Source: Bacillota bacterium
GTDB lineage: Bacteria; Eremiobacterota; SpSt-956; JAKJGF01
Reading direction: 5' to 3'
Assembly (NCBI GenBank): GCA_029555925.1
Contig: JAKPQU010000346.1
Span: 1 to 10,891 of the forward strand
Length of the DNA: 10,891 nt
In this document: positions 1 through 8,200 of the stretch, piece by piece
How the letters are laid out: every line of letters begins with the position of its first letter
Numbering within the stretch: position 1 is the first letter of the stretch
Notes under the pieces: generated by a model
Databases searched by the model: none
The model's input: the letters and a program-made list of their open reading frames with translations, nothing else
What the model was told of the DNA's origin: nothing
Made by a program: the position numbers and the translations under genes

Positions 1-27
1 ATTACGTTATTATGAACTTAAAAGACA

Positions 28-58
28 CCCTCCCTTAATCCCTCCCTCAAGGGAGGGA
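28..58. repeat. CT/AG-rich hairpin with two competing left arms
   Basis: The right arm AAGGGAGGG (49-57) can pair perfectly with CCCTCCCTT (28-36). An overlapping right arm (50-58) can instead pair with TCCCTCCCT (39-47). The two left arms are direct repeats of each other, so the folds exclude one another. There is no T-run on either side, so this is not a standard terminator. The unit is bracketed by ACGTTATT at 4-11 and 65-72, which could be a target duplication or chance in AT-rich DNA. Confidence 0.45.
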
Positions 59-209
59 AATAAGACGTTATTCCATAAGGGTAATATTAATTTATAAAAT
101 CTTTTTTCTTAACTTAATGACATTGCGCGTAACGCGTGACGGGAGGAACAGCTTCTCATTTTTCGTTGTGACCGAACCGGTTAAGGCCGTTTTCATGATA
201 AAAGATTTT

Positions 210-245
210 CAGGATTATGAGAAAGAATTTTTTGTGATAGAATAA
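210..245 (+). repeat. 36-bp direct repeat, copy A
   Basis: This 36-base segment begins CAGGATTATG and ends ATAGAATAA. It matches the segment at 1126-1161 at 32 of 36 positions in the same orientation, with no gaps. Both copies are preceded by a CCGTT block, so the similarity may extend upstream with small deletions. The two copies bracket the PIN/antitoxin cassette. Whether this is a dispersed element or a scar of cassette insertion cannot be told from two copies. Confidence 0.65.
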
Positions 246-288
246 AACAGTAAATAGAACCAATAAAAACTGAAAATGGCTGTGTATA

Positions 289-468
289 TTATAATTTTGC
301 TGTTTCAGCAAGTAAATCTTTTTTATTTGCAACCTTCCATCCTTCTTTTTTATGTTCCTCTTCTGTCTCTTTTATCATAAGCCCGATTTTATGAATATCG
401 CAATCATATTCTTCTGCCAGTTTTTCTCTGACGGTTCTTACTTCTTCTACTATTATATCGTCTAACAT
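289..468 (-). CDS. putative antitoxin partner of the PIN toxin (59 aa)
   Basis: This is a 59-residue, charged and largely helical protein with an IVEEVRTVREKLAEEY segment near its N-terminus. From memory, that pattern is typical of the short proteins encoded directly after ETS/ETT-type PIN nucleases, so I infer an antitoxin that binds and inhibits the PIN protein. The start is the ATG at 468, preceded by GGAGGTG, which lies within the last codons of the PIN gene. The PIN stop codon is only three bases upstream of this start, so the two genes are very probably co-transcribed and translationally coupled. No DNA-binding fold is obvious in so short a protein. The partnership rests on position and family resemblance. 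Confidence 0.7.
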   Translation of the reverse strand: MLDDIIVEEVRTVREKLAEEYDCDIHKIGLMIKETEEEHKKEGWKVANKKDLLAETAKL

Positions 469-471
469 TAT

Positions 472-945
472 TCACACCTCCATAATTAATTGTTCAGGAG
501 TGCATATTTCAGGAGTTTTTAATCCTGAAGTATTGTTAAATTTTAATAATTTACTTTTAAAATGCGCATTGGCAAGGTGTTTACAGTTCCAGGTCAGAAG
601 ATAATCCATTTCATAATATACCGAACATGCTATATGAAATAAATCAATTATTGCTTTTACAGGGAAATTAAGATTTTCCAGATATGTCCGGACAAGATTT
701 TCAATGAAATTGTTATGTTCCAGTATTGTCATGTCATTAAGTATTTCCACTCTTTTTTTAGATAACGAACTATCACCTCTTATAATTTCCTGTATAACAT
801 ATTCAGAGATATAGAGTTCATAATTGCTTTTCTGAGTTTCCCACCATATTTTTGTTATTTCCTGATGGGTTAATAGTATTATATCCCTGTTAGGTTTTGA
901 GAGTAGATAACTCGGTATAGTTGTTTCTATATAAACCCGGTACAT
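472..945 (-). CDS. PIN-domain nuclease, VapC-like toxin
   Basis: This 157-residue protein is a single PIN domain and the likely toxin of a type II TA pair; PIN toxins of this class cleave RNA using Mg2+ held by acidic residues. Visible acidic positions are E7 (in YIETTIPSYL, where most PIN proteins have Asp), E53, D101 and D114. A TWNCKHLAN block follows at 118-126, and a C-terminal TPEQLI segment is typical of this subfamily. The start at 945 has AGAGGTGG (957-950) just upstream and a TATAAT box at 985-980. The gene comes first and its short partner follows, the reverse of classical vapBC order but usual in my experience of this subfamily. It is transcribed away from the restriction-like gene train. 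RNA target unknown. Confidence 0.85.
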   Translation of the reverse strand: MYRVYIETTIPSYLLSKPNRDIILLTHQEITKIWWETQKSNYELYISEYVIQEIIRGDSSLSKKRVEILNDMTILEHNNFIENLVRTYLENLNFPVKAIIDLFHIACSVYYEMDYLLTWNCKHLANAHFKSKLLKFNNTSGLKTPEICTPEQLIMEV

Positions 946-979
946 TTGTCCACCTCTTTACAGGCCAAATTACATATTT

Positions 980-985
980 ATTATA
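980..985 (-). promoter_or_regulatory. putative -10 box of the left TA cassette
   Basis: Read on the minus strand this is a perfect TATAAT about 35 bases upstream of the PIN start codon. I find no good -35 hexamer 16-18 bases further upstream, so the promoter may depend on other contacts or be weak. Confidence 0.45.
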
Positions 986-1125
986 ACATAAAACCATCAG
1001 ATTTGATTTGTTAATTATGACAAATATATGAGAAAAAAATAATAAATCTATAAAAATTTCCCCGCCGGCACCTTTTGTCGGTCTTCTTCTTTTATAATAT
1101 AAATGTGCCTTCCGTTATAAAAAAT

Positions 1126-1161
1126 CAGAATTATGGGAAAGAATTTTTTCTAATAGAATAA
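1126..1161 (+). repeat. 36-bp direct repeat, copy B
   Basis: This is the second copy of the repeat at 210-245, with four substitutions and no gaps. It shares the core GAAAGAATTTTTT and the ATAGAATAA end. It lies upstream of the PIN promoter, so the complete TA cassette with its promoter falls between the copies. Confidence 0.65.
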
Positions 1162-1323
1162 CCCCTTTTATTTCAGGGAATTTTTCTCTTTTTTCTTTTC
1201 CTGTAGTTCTTTTTTGAAAGACAAAGTACAAAAAAACGGCACTGGCTTATTTACTGGATTTGTTATCTTTTTGTGCTTACTCAGAGTGAATTTTTTCAGT
1301 TTTAGTAATCTTTTACGTGTAAT

Positions 1324-1351
1324 TTGACTTTGCATTTTTTTTGTTTATAAT
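1324..1351 (+). promoter_or_regulatory. sigma-70-type promoter, TTGACT-16-TATAAT
   Basis: TTGACT at 1324-1329 and TATAAT at 1346-1351 are separated by 16 bases within a T-rich spacer. This is one of the two best promoter matches in the window, the other being at 9558. Transcription would begin near 1358 and run into the short ORF at 1549 and then the DUF262 gene at 1767, leaving a leader of about 400 bases. It is a good candidate for driving the whole plus-strand train. Confidence 0.55.
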
Positions 1352-1458
1352 AAAATAGCCTATGTTCTGGTTAAATAATGTTTTTTTTATATTACCTGTA
1401 GATTTTATATAAAATATATACTTGTTTTGTTTGATTTTTATATATAGAAAAATTTATT

Positions 1459-1481
1459 CCTGTGACAGTCTATGACACAGG
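1459..1481. promoter_or_regulatory. inverted repeat CCTGTG-N11-CACAGG, operator candidate
   Basis: The arms CCTGTG (1459-1464) and CACAGG (1476-1481) are perfect inverted repeats in the leader between the promoter at 1324 and the first genes. The spacing suits a dimeric regulator; it could equally form a small RNA hairpin. No regulator gene in the window is an obvious partner. Confidence 0.3.
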
Positions 1482-1548
1482 GAAATGATAATATTGATGT
1501 TAATAGATCTGAAGAAAGGTGTTTTCACATCAGGTATTTGAGATTATC

Positions 1549-1731
1549 ATGAAAAAAATAACCATTGAAAAGCTCTGGCAGATTAAAAATTTCAAATCGA
1601 ATGAAAATCAGGAAAAAGCCATTTTATATACGGAAGGCCCTCTTTTATTTACAGTCGGGTGGGATATGAAGGTTACGACTCTTGAGCCGTGGCCGGTAGA
1701 GGTTGGAGTGGTTCATACTGGTTATAAGTAA
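1549..1731 (+). CDS. short ORF, possible remnant of a UvrD-like helicase start
   Basis: This is a 60-residue frame from the ATG at 1549. A GTG at 1519 would add ten residues and has GAAGAAAG just upstream, so the start is uncertain. The segment ENQEKAILYTEGPLLFTVG (about residues 19-37) resembles the start of UvrD/PcrA-type helicases, where a similar run leads into a Walker A GxGxGKT. Here that motif is missing: the frame continues WDMKVTTLEPWPVEVG and stops at 1731. The second half of the ORF is clearly more GC-rich than its flanks. I read it as a decayed fragment rather than a working gene, but a genuine small protein encoded just ahead of the DUF262 gene cannot be excluded. Confidence 0.35.
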   Translation: MKKITIEKLWQIKNFKSNENQEKAILYTEGPLLFTVGWDMKVTTLEPWPVEVGVVHTGYK

Positions 1732-1766
1732 TTTAGATTAAGAATAAATAAAAGGAGAAATCAAAT

Positions 1767-3596
1767 ATGGAATCGTTTGACTCAACTAAAAGAGGTTTAT
1801 ATGAATTATTAAAAGATGTACATTGTGGAAAAATACAATTGCCTGATTTTCAGAGAGGATGGGTATGGGATGATAACAGAATAAGGGGTATTTTAGCCAG
1901 TGTTGCCAAATCTTTTCCTATTGGAGCAATTATGCTTCTTGAAACTGGAAACAATAGTGTTAAATTTAAAACAAAATATGTAGAAGGAGTGAAACTAAAT
2001 TCTGGAGTTAAACCTGAAAGACTTATACTTGATGGACAGCAGCGTATTACATCTCTTTATCAGGCTATTATTACAAATGAAATTGTTACCACCCGTAATG
2101 ATAAGGGATATGAAATAAAGAGATGGTATTATATTGATATGCAAAAAGCAATGGATAATAACTATGATCTTGAGGAAGCTATTATTTCTCTTAATGAAAA
2201 TAAGCAAATTACTAAAAATATTGGAAGAGATATAGTTCTTGATTTATCAAAAGAAGAATATGAGTATAAGAATTTGATGTATCCAGTATGTATGATTGAT
2301 GAGTATAGCACATGGAGAAGAAAATTCAATGAATATTGGAAACATGATAGTGAAAAATCTATATTTTGGGATTCTTTTGAAGATAAAATAGTTAATAGTT
2401 TTAATCATTATATGCTCCCGGTAATTGATATGAAAAAAGAAAACTCTAAAGAAGCTGTTTGCCAGGTCTTTGAGAAAGTAAATACTGGCGGAGTCTCTTT
2501 AACAGTTTTTGAGTTACTAACTGCCACGTATGCTTCTGATGAATTTGATTTGAAACAGGATTGGCAGGAGATCCTACAAAAGTTTAATCAATATGATGTT
2601 TTACAGAAAACTAAAAATACAGATCTCATTCAAACTGTTACATTGTTATCCACATATTATAATAGATTAGAAAAGATAAAATCAAATCCGAATTTTGAGG
2701 ATGGATCTGCTGTGAGCTGTAAAAGAAAAGATATGCTTAATTTATCTCTTGAAAATTATATAAAATATAGAGATTCGGCAGTGAATGGTTTTATTAAAGC
2801 TGCGAAACTACTTGTTAATAACCATATTTATAAAGCACGGGATATTCCTTATACCACGCAAATGATTCCTATGGCAGCAATTCTTTCTGTTCTTGGAGAT
2901 GAAATTGATAATATTGGTAATAAAGATAAATTTATGAGATGGTATTGGTGCGGAGTTTTTGGTGAACTCTATGGTTCTGCCAATGAGACTCGTTATGCTC
3001 TTGATTTACCACAGGTTATTGATTTTATTCTTAATAATGGTAAAGAACCAAATACAATTTATGACGCAAACTTTGCACCATCCAGACTCCATACATTGAG
3101 AACACGAAACAGCGCTGCATATAAAGGAATTTATGCTCTTCTTCTTGATGATGGAACAAAAGACTGGTTATCAGCTACAACAATTGACTTTAGTAATTAT
3201 TACTCTGAGGAGATAGATATTCATCATATATTTCCTGTTGCCTGGTGTATCAAGAATAGTAAAAATAAAGACGATTATGATTGTATTATCAATAAAACTC
3301 CACTTTCAGGACGAACAAATAGAGTCGTAAGTGGAGATGCACCAAGTAAATATCTGGAACGTATTAAAAAACATGCAGGGGTAGATGACCAGAAGTTTAA
3401 TGATATACTGCAGACTCATGTTCTGGATATTTCTCATCTGTATAATGATAATTTTGAAGAATTCTTTAAAGACCGTAAAGAGAGAATCTTACAGAGGATT
3501 GAAAAAGCCATAGGTAAACAGATATTACGTGATTCTGCTATACAGGAAGAAGGTACTTATATTAATAATGATAATGTTGCAATAGATAATTTATAG
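1767..3596 (+). CDS. DUF262 + HNH nuclease, GmrSD/SspE-like restriction protein
   Basis: This 609-residue protein carries an N-terminal DUF262 domain and a C-terminal HNH nuclease domain. The DUF262 domain has the ParB-like fold used for nucleotide-dependent control in GmrSD, BrxU and SspE. Its hallmarks are LPDFQRGWVW (25-34), FPIGAIMLLE (50-59), LDGQQR (88-93) and VFEKVNTGGVSLTVFEL (234-250). The nuclease end shows IDIHHIFP (483-490) with H486/H487, then N509 and N518, consistent with a DUF1524-type HNH site. Family members cut modified or unmodified phage DNA as single-protein restriction factors. The start at 1767 has AAGGAG nine bases upstream. Codon use is very AT-rich, like the two nuclease genes that follow. 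No methyltransferase is nearby, so modification-dependent restriction is the favoured but unproven role. Confidence 0.88.
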   Translation: MESFDSTKRGLYELLKDVHCGKIQLPDFQRGWVWDDNRIRGILASVAKSFPIGAIMLLETGNNSVKFKTKYVEGVKLNSGVKPERLILDGQQRITSLYQAIITNEIVTTRNDKGYEIKRWYYIDMQKAMDNNYDLEEAIISLNENKQITKNIGRDIVLDLSKEEYEYKNLMYPVCMIDEYSTWRRKFNEYWKHDSEKSIFWDSFEDKIVNSFNHYMLPVIDMKKENSKEAVCQVFEKVNTGGVSLTVFELLTATYASDEFDLKQDWQEILQKFNQYDVLQKTKNTDLIQTVTLLSTYYNRLEKIKSNPNFEDGSAVSCKRKDMLNLSLENYIKYRDSAVNGFIKAAKLLVNNHIYKARDIPYTTQMIPMAAILSVLGDEIDNIGNKDKFMRWYWCGVFGELYGSANETRYALDLPQVIDFILNNGKEPNTIYDANFAPSRLHTLRTRNSAAYKGIYALLLDDGTKDWLSATTIDFSNYYSEEIDIHHIFPVAWCIKNSKNKDDYDCIINKTPLSGRTNRVVSGDAPSKYLERIKKHAGVDDQKFNDILQTHVLDISHLYNDNFEEFFKDRKERILQRIEKAIGKQILRDSAIQEEGTYINNDNVAIDNL

Positions 3597-3602
3597 TAAA
3601 AT

Positions 3603-3673
3603 TTTAGTTAAACTTCAATCGGATATGTCGATAAAATAAGGATTTGTATCTATTTGACTTTAGCTAAACTTCA
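3603..3673 (+). repeat. pair of 15-bp direct repeats after the DUF262 gene
   Basis: TTTAGTTAAACTTCA (3603-3617) recurs as TTTAGCTAAACTTCA (3659-3673), 14 of 15 identical and 56 bases apart. A looser relative, TTCAGATAAACTTA, follows at 3681. They lie between the DUF262 stop and the damaged nuclease gene. They could be protein-binding repeats or slippage products. Confidence 0.45.
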
Positions 3674-3725
3674 GACAATCTTCAGATAAACTTATGAAAG
3701 AATTTAGAAATACCGGTATGGTTTG

Positions 3726-3845
3726 ATGAAAAATATAGAAGAATTGCAAAAGTCCAGATTAAAAGAAGAATTTAGAATTCCAATAAAGATGACACAACTT
3801 GCAGTTGATGAATTAAATAAATTTTTCTATCTTAAGGGACTATAA
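3726..3845 (+). pseudogene. 39-codon fragment, probably the broken 5' part of the next gene
   Basis: An ATG at 3726 opens a 39-codon frame reading MKNIEELQKSRLKEEFRIPI, then about 19 more residues to TAA at 3843. The frame of the downstream Vsr-like nuclease becomes open at 3817, overlapping this one by about 29 bases in a different phase. The simplest reading is a single gene split by a frameshift near the T-run at 3822-3826 or soon after. I do not recognise the peptide itself, so the link rests on position and overlapping open frames. Confidence 0.4.
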
Positions 3846-3957
3846 ATACCAGCAAGGGGCAAGTAAAAAATACAGAAAAAAGAAGAGTTCCAATAAATAT
3901 TCCATCCCGCATGAAGATGCCTATGGTTCTGATATTGAAGTAAAATTAGGTGAAGCA

Positions 3958-4254
3958 TTGATACGAAATAATATAAATATTAAGAAACAGTATGAAATCT
4001 ATACTGACGGAACTTTATTGACTGTTACCGATTTTTATATAGAGTCAGGAAAAATTGCCATTTATTGTGATGGATTTAAGTATCATTACAATAAAGAAAG
4101 TGTTATAAAAGATAGAAATCAGGACAGAGCGCTGCAATTCCTTGGGTATAAGGTTTTGAGATATACAGGTTCTGAGATTGTAGGTAACCTAGATAAATGT
4201 GTGAGGGAAATAAAGGAATTTATAAGTAAATTTTCCGAAATAAATTGTATGTAA
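3958..4254 (+). CDS. Vsr/DUF559-like endonuclease, 5'-damaged
   Basis: From the TTG at 3958 this gives 98 residues, but the frame is open back to 3817, and a recognisable helix (GSDIEVKLGEALIR) begins before the TTG. The annotated start therefore probably cuts into the domain. The core TVTDFYIESGKIAIYCDGFKYH (about 22-43) followed by KDRNQDRALQFLGYKVLRYTGSEI (51-74) is the pattern of the Vsr/DUF559 nuclease fold. D25 and D38 are probable metal ligands; the Glu usual in the IxExDG position is replaced (IAIYCDG). No ATG start is available in frame, and a short out-of-phase frame lies immediately upstream (3726-3845). I consider it a frameshifted gene whose C-terminal nuclease domain is preserved. 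It lies 29 bases before the HNH gene in the same direction. Confidence 0.6.
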   Translation: MIRNNINIKKQYEIYTDGTLLTVTDFYIESGKIAIYCDGFKYHYNKESVIKDRNQDRALQFLGYKVLRYTGSEIVGNLDKCVREIKEFISKFSEINCM

Positions 4255-4283
4255 CAAAATAACAATTGAAATGAGAGACTTTT

Positions 4284-5252
4284 ATGTCGAGTAATTTACG
4301 TAAAAATATTCTTATTGAAATTGCCAGATATACAGGCAGAAGAGTAAAATCTTCATTTATAAAAAATACAAAAGACATTATCCCGCGTATCGTTCGTTTT
4401 CATAATCTTATTACAGGAATTTATAAACCTGTATGGAGTGAATATGCTCTTTCTATTGTAATGAAACTTAATAGTCCTTATGAGCACAAAGACAGAGTCA
4501 ATTTTCTGGAAGACGGAAGATGGGTTATGAAGTATTCTCCCCGTTCAGGTGGTCAGGAACATTCAGATAACCGTGCTTTAATTAAATGTATGGACGATAA
4601 TGTCCCACTTGCCGTGTTTATGCAGTTAACAGATAAAAGAGATAGAAAATATGGTTCCACTTATAGAGTGTTAGGACTTGGATTAATTAACGGATATGAT
4701 GCTAAAGACGATGTCTTTATAGTTGCAAGTGTTGATATAAATTCTCTGGAAAAACTTACATCTTTAATACCTGAAGAAGAAACAAGACACGAGGTTTTAC
4801 TTTATTCACAGATTACCAATGAATTTCGACCTTTTGTTAAAGAAGATACAGCTTCTTATACTGTGAACTTACCTAAACGAAATAGAGCATTCAGGAATAT
4901 AATATTAAGGGAATATGATTTCACATGTGCCGTATGCGAAATGAAATTTCGTCTGAATAATCTTTATGAAACGACTGCTGCTCATATAGTTCCGAAACAG
5001 TTGAATGGTACAGATGATCCACGTAATGGTCTTTCCTTATGCCGTACTCATCACTGGGCATTCGACGTAGGATTATTTTCTATAAGTGATGATTATGAAC
5101 TTTTATTGAGTTCTTCTATAGGCCGGGCAGAAACAAAGAATTTTAATCTCTTACATTTAAAAAATAAACGAATTGTCTTACCTTTATCAGAAGGTTTTTA
5201 TCCTCATCAAGACGCATTGTTATGGCATAGAGACAAAGTTTTACTCAAATGA
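4284..5252 (+). CDS. HNH_2 endonuclease with putative modified-base reader domain
   Basis: This 322-residue protein has a C-terminal HNH_2-type nuclease domain. CAVC (C215, C218) and C253/H256 look like structural zinc ligands. The AAHIVPK segment with H234, then N248 in DPRNGLSLC and H257, form the likely catalytic set. The central region (about 44-150, from GIYKPVW through RYSP-like KYSPRSGG to YRVLGLGLINGYD) resembles the domain found ahead of HNH_2 in putative modification-dependent enzymes, which I believe is SRA/PUA-like; that assignment is from memory. Such proteins would recognise a modified base and cut nearby. The start ATG at 4284 has only a weak GAGAG upstream. It shares the AT-rich codon use of the DUF262 gene and ends 18 bases before the nuclease-helicase start, suggesting one operon. 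Confidence 0.82.
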   Translation: MSSNLRKNILIEIARYTGRRVKSSFIKNTKDIIPRIVRFHNLITGIYKPVWSEYALSIVMKLNSPYEHKDRVNFLEDGRWVMKYSPRSGGQEHSDNRALIKCMDDNVPLAVFMQLTDKRDRKYGSTYRVLGLGLINGYDAKDDVFIVASVDINSLEKLTSLIPEEETRHEVLLYSQITNEFRPFVKEDTASYTVNLPKRNRAFRNIILREYDFTCAVCEMKFRLNNLYETTAAHIVPKQLNGTDDPRNGLSLCRTHHWAFDVGLFSISDDYELLLSSSIGRAETKNFNLLHLKNKRIVLPLSEGFYPHQDALLWHRDKVLLK

Positions 5253-5270
5253 AAGCGTTTGAATAATATA

Positions 5271-8200
5271 ATGAATAATGTATTGTTTTTTGATCTTGAA
5301 ATAGATGAAAAAACTGAAAAAATTCAGGATATAGGTGCCGTATTAAATGATGAAACCTTTCATTCTTCCTCTGTAAAAATATTTGAATTCTTTGCCAGGG
5401 ATGCCGGTTTTATCTGCGGTCATAATATTATCAATCATGACTTGAAATTTTTACATAAACTGCAATTTAATCATGATTTTTTTAATAAACATATTATAGA
5501 TACGTTATATTTATCTGCCCTATTATTCAGTGAAAAGCCATATCACAGTCTTGTTAAAGATTATAGATTAAACAGTTCGACGATAAATAATCCTCTTTCA
5601 GATTCCAAACTGGTGGAAAAGCTATTTTATGATCTTATAAATAAATTTAAAGAGTTACCACATTCCATAGCTATAATTTATCATTCACTCCTCAATGATA
5701 TAGAAGGATTCCGTGGATTCTTTAAATTACCCGGTATAGTAAATACATGTCCTTTGCTGACAGATGATTATCTTACAGGTTTGATTAATCAGGAATTTAA
5801 TTATAAAATCTGTCAGAATACCGGACTTAAGGATATGATATTAAAGAATCCTTTAGAACTTTCCTATGCTTTATCACTTATATCTACACAGGACGGAGAA
5901 TCAATTATTCCTCCCTGGATTTTACATGAAATGCCTCTCGTTACGGATATACTTCGTGCACTCAGGCTCAAAAATTGTCATAATGAATCCTGTAATTATT
6001 GTAATGACAGATTGAATCCTCAAAAAGCTTTATATGATTTTTTCGGTTATGAAAATTTCAGAAGATTTGATTATGATAAAGATAGATTTTTTTATTTTTA
6101 TAGGAGTAAGGTACGAAATATGCAAAATATCATCTATACCGACGACTCGTGGGTAAAATCCGACCAGATTCCCTTCGAAAAATACGGAGAGGAACTCTCC
6201 CGGCAAAACCATCTCTTCGCCTCCGGCACAACAGTATTCCGCACTCTTGAACCTGAATATTCCGCAGAAGACATAATACAACTTCCAAATGACATAACCA
6301 CTCTGGAAAAAGACTTTATAAGAACAATGAATCCTACCCCGGCAGAAGACATATTCGAAGAGATCTTTGCAGAAGCTCTGGGATTTGATAAAAGAGAATA
6401 TCTGAACTTCCAGTATCCCGTAAAGCTGAACGGCAAAAGCCTGGCCTATATAGATTATTACCTGGAAACATCCATCGGCCCTGTTGCCTTCGAGGTAAAC
6501 GGAGAAACCTTTCACAATCCCCTTTTTACCGGAAAAGATGCCTATCTGAAACAGATAAAGAGACAGAATTTCATCGCAGCCTCAGGCATAAAGGTTTTCC
6601 GTTGGACAACACGCCAGCTTCAGGAACAGAGGGAAGAGGTTGTTCTGTTTCTGAGAGAACTCTTTAAAGATGTGGAATTTTTCAGGAAAGAAGAGATCTT
6701 TGAGAAAAATCCTGTCTGTTTTATCGATGAATGGTCACACCAGGAAGAAGCCCTGAAATCACTTGAAGAAATCCGAACTCTCGGAATGAAAGCCGCCCTT
6801 ATAACACAGGCCACTGGCACAGGCAAAACTGTTATTGCTGTAAAAGATGCCTCAAAACTCGGAGGAAGAACCCTCTTTATTGCCCATACTGTGGAACTTA
6901 TCTCCCAGGCGGAAAGTCAGTTCCAAAAACACTGGCCTGAAGGTTATTCGTCAGATAAAATTTACTGCTCCACCATTCAAAGTATGATCGGAAAAATCCG
7001 GCACTTTCCCAGAGATTATTTCGATTATATAATAATAGACGAAGCCCATCACGGAGCGGCAAGAACTTACAGATATCTTATAGAGTATTTTGATCCAAAA
7101 TTTTTACTCGGCCTTACCGCAACACCGGACAGAATGGACAGACAGAATCTGGAAGAAATATTCGGAAGAATTGCCCACAGCCTGGATTTAAAGACTGCCA
7201 TAGAACAGAAAAAGCTTGTTCCCATAAGAGCTTTAAGGGTAAATACAAATATAAGTTTCGATAAAATCAGGATAAACAGATATGATTATACGAAAAAAGA
7301 CCTGGAAAAGAATCTTATCGTGGAAGACAGAGACAGAATAATTCTGGAAACCTATATGAATTATATCCAGGGAACAGGGAGGAAAACAGTTATATTCTGC
7401 GTTTCTGTTCCTCATGCACAGAGAATTGCGGGACTCATGAGAGATAACGGCATAAATGCAGAGACAGTTCATGGCAGTATGAATAAAAAACAGAGAGATT
7501 CAGTTCTCAGAGATTATGAATATGGAAATTTAAATGTCCTTACTTCCTGTTCTGTTTTAAATGAAGGATGGGATTCTCCAGTAACATCTGTCCTGTTTAT
7601 GGCGAGACCTACCATGTCGAAAGTGCTTTATATGCAGCAGCTTGGAAGAGGAGTCAGGAAATACAGAATAGAGAAACCTTCCATGATGGTTGCAGAAAGA
7701 CGGGCTTCTTACGGAGTAACTGTAGATATGGAGAGAATAAAATCTGCCCTGATGGAAAAAGAAGAGGTTTATAACAAGGACTTCCTTCTCGTTGTTGATT
7801 TTGTGGATAATTTTATGAATATGGACCCTTCATGGAGTATTCACGCAGTATTCGGCCTCAATCATTACAGGCCGGGAGATTATGCCTGCTGTCCTGAGAC
7901 TATGAAGAATATGAAGATTCAGCCTGATTTCATTCAGAATGTGGATTTGAACCTGTGGATTAAATCACTGGAAGAAATAGATCCTTTTACTTTCGAGCAG
8001 AAAACGGGAGATATGATTTCATCTGTAGAACTTGCCAGGGAATTATGGACAGGAGATGATACATTACTTGACTATATAAAAAAAGGGAAGATAAAACCTG
8101 ATAAGATTCTTCAGATTTCCGGCGGAAGGAAATTGTATTTCTTTAAAAAAGATAATATAGAGCATATAAGACAGGAACTGGGGCTTAAAAAAAGAGGAAT

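Larger units (their letters stand above)
1..288. other. AT-rich intergenic region with no gene seen
   Basis: I see no convincing coding region here. It holds a CT/AG-rich hairpin (28-58), the first copy of a 36-bp repeat (210-245) and two short palindromes: CGCGT-A-ACGCG at 126-136 and AACCGGTT at 175-182. It lies downstream of the minus-strand TA cassette, and no hairpin plus T-run terminator is evident for that transcript. Confidence 0.5.
946..1548. other. 600-base AT-rich intergenic region between divergent units
   Basis: It separates the minus-strand TA cassette from the plus-strand gene train. It contains the TA promoter (980-985), copy B of the 36-bp repeat (1126-1161), a plus-strand promoter (1324-1351) and a dyad (1459-1481). 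A small GC-rich patch near 1060-1085 stands out from the surrounding poly-A/T tracts. I find no convincing reading frame on either strand. Confidence 0.5.

Noticed and set aside
1067..1109. GGCAC (1067-1071) and GTGCC (1105-1109) as an inverted repeat
   Set aside because: Only five bases long with a 33-base spacer, so expected by chance.
1995..2207. Minus-strand reading frame of 70 codons inside the DUF262 gene
   Set aside because: It lies wholly opposite a well-supported coding region, and its composition is what the complementary strand gives. No family resemblance.
3654..3690. TTGACT at 3654-3659 as a promoter for the nuclease genes
   Set aside because: No acceptable -10 box lies 15-19 bases downstream (AATCTT at the 17-base position).
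5259..5261. TTG start for the large nuclease-helicase
   Set aside because: It adds only four residues, and GAAAG is too close to serve as a good ribosome site. The ATG at 5271 is preferred, though the upstream site is weak for both.
6030..6515. Overlapping minus-strand frames (6030-6515, 6134-6436) across the fusion junction
   Set aside because: They are antisense to conserved exonuclease and nuclease segments and show no recognisable motif.
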